From the NCBI GenBank assembly GCA_030040625.1, contig JASHTI010000044.1, forward strand, positions 1 to 34,380: a stretch of DNA of 34,380 bases, read 5' to 3'. A program made the position numbers and the translations under genes. A model generated the notes under the pieces. The model did no database searches, was not told where the DNA came from, and was given only the letters and a program-made list of their open reading frames with translations. Of this stretch, positions 28,729 to 34,380 are shown piece after piece (position 1 is the stretch's first letter; every line of letters begins with the position of its first letter). Source of the stretch: Thermoplasmata archaeon (lineage in GTDB: Archaea > Thermoplasmatota > Thermoplasmata > Lutacidiplasmatales > UBA184).

Positions 28729-28752
28729 GCGCGACGCCGGCCCGCGCCGCTC

Positions 28753-29682
28753 CTACGCCGTCAGGGGGATCGGCGGGGGGCGAGCGACCGCCGCGGTCTC
28801 GCGTTCGCGCCGGCAGAGCCGCTCCCAGCCGGCCCGGGCCTGGGCGCCCAGCTCGCGGATCTCGGCGTCCGTCCAGTGCCGGAAACGGCCCTGGGCCCGG
28901 ACGTACTCGTCGACCGGCTTGAGCGTACCGTACGGCCGCGTGATCCGATAGACGCCGTCCTCGACCTCGTACAGCGGGAAGAGGCCGGTCTCCGTGGCGA
29001 GACGCCCCAGCGCGATCGTCTCCTCGCTCGAGAAACGCCAGCCCGGCGGGCACGGCGCGAGGATGTGGAGGAACCTCGGCCCCCGCGCCGCGCGGGCCCG
29101 CTCCGCCTTGCGGACGAGATCCTCCGGGAACGCCGGGTTCGCGGTCGCGGCGTAGCTCGGGTGGTGCGCGAGGACGACCTCCATGATCTCCTTCTTCGGC
29201 TCGCGCTTGCCGCGCCGCGTCCCGGCGACCGGGGTCGTCGTCGTCCAGGCGCCCTGCGGCGTGGCGCCGCTGCGCTGCACGCCGGTGTTCATGTAGCCCT
29301 CGTTGTCGTACATCACGAAGATCGCGTCGGTCCGGCGTTCCAGCATCCCGCTGAGCGCCTGGAGGCCGATGTCGGCGGTCCCCCCGTCGCCGGCGAATCC
29401 CGCGACGGTCACGTCCGCGAGCCCCAGCGCGTCCGCCGCCGCGCGGAGACCGGCGAGCGACGCGCCCGTGGACTCGATCGGGTTGTCGAGGACCGCGACC
29501 GCCAGCGCCGTCGTCGGGAACGGCGTGGCGATGACGGTCCAGCAGCACGCCGGGATCGCCAGGATCGTTCGGGGCCCGAGCCCCTTGAGCAGCAGGCGCA
29601 TCGCCAGCGCCGGCCCGCAGCCGGGGCACGCGGCGTGGCCCCGGTACATCCACTCCTCGGCGGGCAGCGTGAGCTTAGCCAT
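28753..29682 (-). CDS. porB: Pyruvate:ferredoxin oxidoreductase beta subunit
   Basis: Binds thiamine diphosphate and part of the Fe-S wiring for the oxidative decarboxylation of pyruvate to acetyl-CoA. Visible in the 309 residues: ACPGCGPALAMR (cluster cysteines, about 18-29), a further Cys pair in IPACCWT, the TPP motif beginning GDGGTADIGLQAL and ending with NEGYMNTGVQ, and ILAPCPPGW with the last conserved Cys. The C-terminus (DAEIRELGAQARAGWERL) is normal for the family. Starts eight bases before the stop of porA (overlap), so the two are translated together. Pyruvate is the likeliest substrate, but related 2-oxoacids cannot be excluded. Confidence 0.92.
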   Translation of the reverse strand: MAKLTLPAEEWMYRGHAACPGCGPALAMRLLLKGLGPRTILAIPACCWTVIATPFPTTALAVAVLDNPIESTGASLAGLRAAADALGLADVTVAGFAGDGGTADIGLQALSGMLERRTDAIFVMYDNEGYMNTGVQRSGATPQGAWTTTTPVAGTRRGKREPKKEIMEVVLAHHPSYAATANPAFPEDLVRKAERARAARGPRFLHILAPCPPGWRFSSEETIALGRLATETGLFPLYEVEDGVYRITRPYGTLKPVDEYVRAQGRFRHWTDAEIRELGAQARAGWERLCRRERETAAVARPPPIPLTA

Positions 29683-30856
29683 GGACGTCGACCTCCAGGG
29701 GGGCGAGGTCCGCCCAGCGCGGCTCGGGATCGGCCGGCCCGAGGAGCTCCGCGAACATCCGTCGAATGTGGGCGGGGGTGACGTCCCGCCCACCCACGCC
29801 GGCCAGGAAGCCGGCGACGAGCGGTCGGTGGGGTCCCCGGTAGAGCGCCGCCTGCACCTCGGTCGCGGCCGCCCCCGAGGCACCGAAGGTGTACGAGCGG
29901 TCGACGACCCCGAGCCGGTCGACGGTCGCCGCGAGGCGACGCAGTTCCGTGTCCGGGAACGGTCGGAAGAGTCGGAGCTTGGCGAGACCCACGCGCTGGC
30001 CGGCCGCCCGGAGCTCGTCGACGACGGTCCGCGCGGTCGTGGTCATCGTACCCATCGTCACGAGCACCGCGTCCGCGCCCTCGGCGCGATAGGTCGGCAG
30101 CGCCCCCCCGTGCGAGCGGCCGGTGAGACGGCGGTACTCCTCCTCGACCTCCGGCAGGACCCGGGGCACCTGGGCGGAGGCCCGGGCGAGCTCGCGGCGG
30201 AACTCGACGTAACGGTCGGGCCCGGTGAACGAGCCGAGGCGACCAACGGTCCCCGGCACGAGGATCGCATGGCCGGTGCGGGGCGGCAGGAACCGGTCGA
30301 CGATCTCCGGCTCCGGAACGTCGACCGGCTCGACGGTGTGCGACAGGTAGAAGGCGTCCTCGCTGACCATCACCGGCAGCCGGACCTCGGCCGTCTCGGC
30401 CAGCCGGTAGGCGACCAGGACCGTGTCGAGGACCTCCTGGTTGCTCTCGGGATAGAACTGGATCCAGCCGGTGTCCCGCTGGCTCATCGTGTCCGTGTGG
30501 TCGGCGCCGATGTTCCAGGGCGGCGCCACGGCGCGGTTCACCACGCCCATGACGATCGGGGCGCGCAGTCCGGCCGCCCAGTGCAGCAGCTCGTGCATGA
30601 GCAGCAGGCCCTGGCTCGAGGTCGCCGTGTAGGTCCGCGCCCCGAGCGCCGAGGCGCTCACGACGGCCTGGAGCGCCGAGTGCTCGCTCTCGACCTCGAT
30701 GAGCTGGGCCTCCAGCGCGCCGGTGGCGACGAACTCCGCGAGCTTCTCGACGATCGTCGTCTGCGGGGTGATCGGGTAGGCCGAGATCACCTGGGCCCGG
30801 GCGAGCCGCACCGCGTGCGACTGCGCGTGGTTGCCGGAGAGGACCTCCCGCGTCAT
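29675..30856 (-). CDS. porA: Pyruvate:ferredoxin oxidoreductase alpha subunit
   Basis: The 393-residue chain carries the family signatures in order: GNHAQSHAVRLARAQVISAY with YPITPQTT (about 26-33), EVESEHSALQAVVSASALGA, TATSSQGLLLMHE, RAPIVMGVVNRAVAPPWN, HTDTMSQRDTGWIQ and LPVMVSEDAFYLSHTVEPV. This is the PorA type with domains I-II plus the C-terminal transketolase-like part, which ends with KLRLFRPFPDTELRRLAATV and YRGPHRPLVAGFLAGVGGRD. Its ATG overlaps the fused gamma-delta stop (ATGA). It works in a four-function complex with porB and porGD. Confidence 0.93.
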   Translation of the reverse strand: MTREVLSGNHAQSHAVRLARAQVISAYPITPQTTIVEKLAEFVATGALEAQLIEVESEHSALQAVVSASALGARTYTATSSQGLLLMHELLHWAAGLRAPIVMGVVNRAVAPPWNIGADHTDTMSQRDTGWIQFYPESNQEVLDTVLVAYRLAETAEVRLPVMVSEDAFYLSHTVEPVDVPEPEIVDRFLPPRTGHAILVPGTVGRLGSFTGPDRYVEFRRELARASAQVPRVLPEVEEEYRRLTGRSHGGALPTYRAEGADAVLVTMGTMTTTARTVVDELRAAGQRVGLAKLRLFRPFPDTELRRLAATVDRLGVVDRSYTFGASGAAATEVQAALYRGPHRPLVAGFLAGVGGRDVTPAHIRRMFAELLGPADPEPRWADLAPLEVDVHG

Positions 30857-31719
30857 GGCCCCTCCGAGGCCGCGACCATCGCGATCGTGTGCGGCGGGCA
30901 GACCTCGGCGCATATCCCGCAGCCCTTGCAGGCGTCCAGCACGAGGACCGGGTAGCCGCGTCCGTCCAGCTCGATCGCGTCGTCCGGGCAGTACTTCCAG
31001 CAGAAGTTGCAGCGGGTGCACCGTCGCTCGTCGATCTCCGGGACGAGCGTCCGCCAGGAGCCCGTCCGGATCGAGCTGCTCGGGAGCCTGGCGAGCGGGC
31101 CCTCCGGGATCGGCACGGTCACCGCGAACGGTATCCGGGCCGCACCGTTCGCGCTTGGCGCGGCCGGGTCCCCGAGACGGACGGAGGCGAAGCCGTCGGT
31201 GGCCGCCGCCCGGTTCTCCGCGGGCGCCGCCGGCACGTAGCGGTCGATCGCCCGCCCGAGCGCCTCGAGGCTCACGACCCCGGTCACCCGGGCCAGGGCG
31301 CCAAGGATCGTCGTGTTGACGATCGGCATCGTCCGCGAGCCCAGCCCGTGGGCCAGGGCGATCGCCGTCGCGTCGACCGAAGCACGTCGGACCCCGTCGG
31401 GTGCCTCCAGCCGGGCCGGGGGCAGGGGGCTGTTCACGAGGAGGAGGCCGCCGGTGCGCAGTCCATCGCCGACCGAGGTCGTCCGAAGGAGGCCCGGCTC
31501 GAGCACCACCACCACGTCCGGGGTGACGATCGACGTCCGGACCCCGATGGGGCGGTCATCGACGCGGGCGTAGGCCGTCACCGGCGCCCCGCGGCGCTCC
31601 ACGCCGAAGAACGGGAAGCTCTGAGGCGAGCGGCCGTCCAGAAAGGCGGCCTGCGCGAGGAGCTCGGAAGCGAGGACCGCTCCCTGCCCGCCCCGGCCGT
31701 GGAATCGGATCTCGATCAT
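30853..31719 (-). CDS. porGD: Pyruvate:ferredoxin oxidoreductase fused gamma-delta subunit
   Basis: The 288-residue protein joins the two small Por chains. Residues 1-185 are the gamma chain ([55 protein letters not shown]). After a linker of about 50 residues, a delta-type ferredoxin follows with [17 protein letters not shown] and [16 protein letters not shown], two [4Fe-4S] motifs. In Pyrococcus and others these are separate. The ATG at 31719 is used rather than the one at 31764, because the upstream transporter gene ends at 31721, one base away, and the gamma signature starts at residue 1. It is first of the three Por genes in the operon. Confidence 0.92.
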
Positions 31720-31720
31720 C

Positions 31721-32665
31721 TCACCCGCTCGATCCCCGTCCGGTCGCATGAACCGTCGGTGCATCCGGGTTGACCGACGGCCGCCGGGTGCGCTGGAGGA
31801 CCAGCAGCGCGGCGAGGATCAGGGCCAGGCCGATCACCTCCTCGGGCACGAACGGCTCTCCGAAGGCGACGACGCCGACCGCGAGGGCTACGACCGGGTT
31901 CAGGTACGTGACCTGGTTCGCGCCGACCGGCCCTCGGGTCCGGAGCAGGTCGAAGAAGATCGCGTAGCCGATCGCCATCGACACGACGCCGACGTAGAGG
32001 ACGGAACCGACGACCGGCGCGACGGCCGGAAGGCGCAGGTTCGGCTCGAGCACGGCGACGGCGGCGAGCGCCGCGGCGCCGCCGCCCAGGAATTGGAACG
32101 TCGCCCCCCAGAGACCCTCGCCCCGCGGCCGAAGCCGGACGAGCCCGACCGCTCCGGCGCCCTGGCACGTCGCCCCGAGCCCGAAGGCGACGAGCCCCCA
32201 GGGGCTCGTGACGGCGGCGCCTCCCGCCGCCAGCGCGAGGACGAGAACGCCGGCGAGGCCCAGGACGAGCGCGGCGGCGCCCCCGGGACCGATCCGCTCG
32301 CGGGCGCCGAGCAGGGCGGCGAAGCCGAGGCTCAGCATCGGCGAGGTGGCGTAGACGACGGAGGCAACGCCTCCGGTGGCGAACCGCTCCCCCCAGAACA
32401 GCGGCAGATTGATCCCGGCGATCAATAGCGCACCCACGCCGGCGGAGACCGCGAGGTCGGCGGCGGACGGGCGCGGTCCGCCGTACCGAGCCGCAACGGG
32501 CGCCGTCGCCACGGCGGCGACGGCGAAGTCGACGGTCACGAGGAGGAACGGGTTACCGCCGGCGGCGACGCCGAGCCGGCTCACCGGGAAGGTGATGCCC
32601 CAGAGGACCCCGAGCACGAGGAGGCGCACGAGCGGCGAGCCCGCCGTACGGACCGTGCCGGCCAT
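31721..32665 (-). CDS. EamA/DMT-superfamily transporter ahead of the por genes
   Basis: With ATG 32665 the protein has 314 residues and about ten hydrophobic segments in two similar halves (first repeat [20 protein letters not shown], second starting near [20 protein letters not shown]), the EamA pattern. A typical DMT C-terminus ([19 protein letters not shown]) is present. An upstream ATG at 32743 would add 26 residues of Pro/Arg-rich sequence not seen in the family, so I prefer 32665. The gene stops one base before porGD, which makes it the first gene of the por operon. It is a separate gene from the EamA transporter in the hydrogenase operon. Substrate unknown. Confidence 0.83.
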
Positions 32666-32842
32666 GGGAACCTGCCCCGTCGGGGTACCCGGCGAGGGCG
32701 GCTCATGAACGCGGGGTCCGCTGCGCTTGACCGCCGGCGGCATCTCGGGCGCCGTCGGCGCGGCCGGCCCCAGGCCCGTCGAGCCGGCTTGAGCCCGGGG
32801 CTATCGGTCGGCGGATCGACTCCGATCCCGGGTGAACCGCCG

Positions 32843-33397
32843 ATGGACCCGCGCTCGAAGGTCTCTGAGGTGATGTCCCGTCTGGTCGTCAGCGTGCGCC
32901 CGGAAGCACGCCTCGAGGAGGCGGCGCGGCTCCTGCGGGAGTACCACGTCTCAGGCCTGCCGGTCGTGACCCCACCGGAGCACCTGGTCGGCGTGCTCAG
33001 TGAGCGCGACATCGTGCGCTCCCTCAACCGCGGAACGGGGATCGAGAGTCCCCGCGGGATGCTGGACCTACTCCTCGGCTCGGCGCCGACCAAGGGTCGG
33101 AGCCTCCTGGACGTCTGCCGACGCCACCTGCGGCGGACCCGTGTCAGCGAGGCGATGAGCTACGGGGTCGTCACGGTCGAGCCGGAGTTCCCGATCGCCC
33201 GTGCCGCAGCGCTGATGCAACTTCACCAGGTCCACCGTCTGCCCGTGCTGGACCCGGCCGGGAGGCTCGTCGGCATCGTCACGCGGACCGACCTCCTCCG
33301 GGCGATCTCCGGCGAGACGCACGTCGCCCGGGGTGCGCTCCACCCCTCCCCGGCGGTACGGCCGACCATCGCCGCCGCGCCGTTCGGCGACGCGTAG
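32843..33397 (+). CDS. Tandem CBS-domain protein
   Basis: The 184-residue protein is made of two CBS domains. The first runs about 5-65 (KVSEVMSRLVVSVRPEARLE, then YHVSGLPVVTP and LVGVLSERDIVR), the second about 98-160 (RVSEAMSYGVVTVEPEFPIA, HQVHRLPVLD, LVGIVTRTDLLRA). Between them is a helix-rich stretch that in similar proteins forms the dimer contact. Pairs like this bind AMP, ATP, SAM or other adenine compounds and sense energy state; the ligand is not evident. Start ATG 32843 begins directly before the first CBS domain; longer in-frame versions from 32705 add an Arg-rich run. It is transcribed divergently from the por/transporter operon. Confidence 0.87.
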   Translation: MDPRSKVSEVMSRLVVSVRPEARLEEAARLLREYHVSGLPVVTPPEHLVGVLSERDIVRSLNRGTGIESPRGMLDLLLGSAPTKGRSLLDVCRRHLRRTRVSEAMSYGVVTVEPEFPIARAAALMQLHQVHRLPVLDPAGRLVGIVTRTDLLRAISGETHVARGALHPSPAVRPTIAAAPFGDA

Positions 33398-33505
33398 GGG
33401 CCCGCGGCCTTTCTCTCCGCGACCGCTCCTCGCGTCGGTCCGGCCCAGCGGGGACGCGCCCCCCTACGGACGGGGCGAGCGCGTTCACCGTCGCGCTCTC
33501 CGGAG

Positions 33506-33515
33506 CTACTTATCG
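33506..33515 (+). promoter_or_regulatory. Putative TATA box of the methyltransferase gene
   Basis: CTACTTATCG is an AT-rich island centred about 29 bases before ATG 33540, matching leaderless spacing and choosing this start over the open upstream frame. Confidence 0.5.
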
Positions 33516-33539
33516 CGGGGAGCCCTCGGGGGGCCCGCG

Positions 33540-34238
33540 ATGGCGGCGACGAGGCGCTCCCCGTCCCGCCCCCGCGGCGAGGCTCGGACCGATGCGCGCG
33601 AGTTCGAGGAGTGGGATGCCTGGTACGCCTCGCAGGACTATCGGAAGATGCCGTGGCACTCGCCGGGGCCATCGCCCTGGCTCGTCCGGGCCGTCCGGAC
33701 GCGGCGGATCCCGCCCGGGAGCTCGGTGCTCGACGTCGGCTGCGGTAGCGGCAGCAACAGTCTCTGGCTCCAGAAGCGGGGGTTCCGCGCGACCGGGATC
33801 GATGTCTCGCGAACGGTGATCGCCGTCGCTCAGCGGCGGGCGCGCGCGGCCGGGCTCACGCCCAACTTCCGCGTCGCGAACGCGGCCGCGCTACCATTCG
33901 CCGATCGCTCGTTCGGGGCGGCGCTGGACACCGGCTGCTTCCACTCGCTCCCGATCCGGCTCCGCCGGCGCTATGCCCGGGAGATCGCCCGGGTCCTCCG
34001 CGCCGGTAGCCCGCTCCTCCTCACCTGGATCCCCCGCGAGGTTCGGTCCGCCGTTGGACCGCCCCATCGCCCTTCGCTCACGGAAGTCGCCGCGGTCTTC
34101 GAGCCGTCGTTCCTCTTCGCGGCCGTCGAGCGGCACGAGGCGGGGTCCCGGGGCGGCTGGCTGGTCTGCGGAGAGCGCTGCGCCCGCAGTACCGCGCTGC
34201 TGATCCGCCGGCCGGGCCGAGCCCCGCCGTCTTGGTAG
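33540..34238 (+). CDS. SAM-dependent class I methyltransferase
   Basis: The 232-residue protein has the SAM-binding motifs of class I methyltransferases: motif I VLDVGCGSGSNSLWL (about 63-77), acidic post-I TGIDVSRTVI (about 85-94), motif II/III FRVANAAALPFADRSF and GCFHSLPIRLRRRYAREIAR (about 138-157), then LRAGSPLLLTW. The beginning, EWDAWYASQDYRKMPWHSPG, is like the UbiE/tellurite-type families but the methyl acceptor (small molecule, protein or lipid) cannot be told. The N-terminal ~20 residues are basic. It is not in an operon with the CBS gene, which ends 142 bases before. Nothing abnormal in length or residues. Confidence 0.86.
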   Translation: MAATRRSPSRPRGEARTDAREFEEWDAWYASQDYRKMPWHSPGPSPWLVRAVRTRRIPPGSSVLDVGCGSGSNSLWLQKRGFRATGIDVSRTVIAVAQRRARAAGLTPNFRVANAAALPFADRSFGAALDTGCFHSLPIRLRRRYAREIARVLRAGSPLLLTWIPREVRSAVGPPHRPSLTEVAAVFEPSFLFAAVERHEAGSRGGWLVCGERCARSTALLIRRPGRAPPSW

Positions 34239-34271
34239 TCCGGGCGCCCCGGGGGAGCGTCACGCACGGAA

Positions 34272-34287
34272 CCCCCTGCAAAGGGGG
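34272..34287 (+). other. Short perfect hairpin downstream of the methyltransferase gene
   Basis: CCCCC TGCAAA GGGGG forms a five-base-pair stem with a six-base loop, 33 bases after the stop at 34238. It may be an mRNA 3' structure. It resembles a tRNA-Cys anticodon arm by chance, but no D arm, T arm or acceptor fits around it. The remaining sequence to the right edge has no gene I can identify. Confidence 0.3.
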
Positions 34288-34380
34288 CCCGCCCGCTCAC
34301 CGGACGGCCGAGGCGTGCCGGTGGACGGACTCGCGCCCCAGCGAGCGACGGGAACGGGGCTCCGAGGGTTCCGGCGGTTC

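Noticed and set aside
34245..34290. Possible tRNA-Cys anticodon arm (CCCC CTGCAAA GGGG)
   Set aside because: There is no D arm with the usual AG...GG loop, no T8, and no matching acceptor strands in front of it; only the hairpin itself is supported.
34290..34380. Looked for the start of RNase P RNA, SRP RNA or 5S rRNA at the right edge
   Set aside because: None of the conserved core strings (for example GAGGAAAGUC of RNase P or the SRP helix 8 core) could be found.
1..34380. Insertion sequences, transposases, integrases or attachment sites
   Set aside because: No transposase or recombinase domain was seen in any frame, and no direct repeat at the tRNA 3' ends was noticed.

Overview
The window looks like one piece of a GC-rich archaeal chromosome, most probably a member of Thermoplasmatota. 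I base this on four things. There is an archaeal-type 23S rRNA gene on the minus strand at the left edge with no 16S rRNA gene in front of it, a known habit of Thermoplasma relatives. Two tRNA genes are present and one carries an archaeal-style intron. Many genes have a TATA-like element about 26-29 bases before the start codon, which fits leaderless archaeal transcripts. Several protein families are typical of archaea (DUF981 membrane protein, response regulator with a DUF835-like domain, ADP-forming acetate-CoA ligase, multisubunit pyruvate:ferredoxin oxidoreductase). The lineage is an inference; no database search was possible.

Layout. 1-~555: 5' part of 23S rRNA (minus) with its promoter near 721-740. 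798-2046: a small membrane protein and DNA-3-methyladenine glycosylase I. 1892-4566 (minus): a three-gene operon of class II glutamine amidotransferase, a nucleotidyltransferase-fold protein and a Cas4-like Fe-S nuclease, with no CRISPR array nearby. 4680-5522: two A-type Fe-S carrier paralogues, the second with a strange Gly/Cys-rich loop and tail. 5607-8584: a terpenoid-cyclase-like toroid protein and a bacterial-style adenylate cyclase-TolB-TPR protein. 8622-9896: an MFS transporter. 9951-10149 (minus): tRNA(CAU) and an intron-interrupted tRNA-Asn. 10176-12264: winged-helix regulator, GT4 glycosyltransferase, VOC protein. 12323-14467: fused ADP-forming acetate-CoA ligase. 14581-17503: DUF981 membrane protein, carbamate kinase, branched-chain aminotransferase.

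17487-24877 is a ten-gene, almost gapless minus-strand operon for a cytosolic group 3b-type [NiFe] hydrogenase: beta (Fe-S), a cyclic-nucleotide-binding protein, gamma (flavin/NAD(P)), delta (small), alpha (large), maturation protease, a zinc-less HypA-like protein, HypC, an EamA-type transporter and a DUF6390-like protein. 25065-28728 holds a Pat-like acetyltransferase, a PAS histidine kinase with a response regulator, and a degenerate receiver. 28753-32665 is an operon of a DMT transporter and pyruvate:ferredoxin oxidoreductase with fused gamma-delta, alpha and beta subunits. The right end has a CBS-pair protein and a methyltransferase.

Together, Por (pyruvate to acetyl-CoA plus reduced ferredoxin), Acd (acetyl-CoA to acetate plus ATP), the NAD(P)-linked hydrogenase and carbamate kinase suggest fermentative or mixotrophic energy metabolism. 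The strongest novelty signals are the T-loop intron of tRNA-Asn, the Gly/Cys-rich IscA paralogue, and a cyclic-nucleotide-binding protein inside the hydrogenase operon of a genome that also encodes a class III adenylate cyclase.
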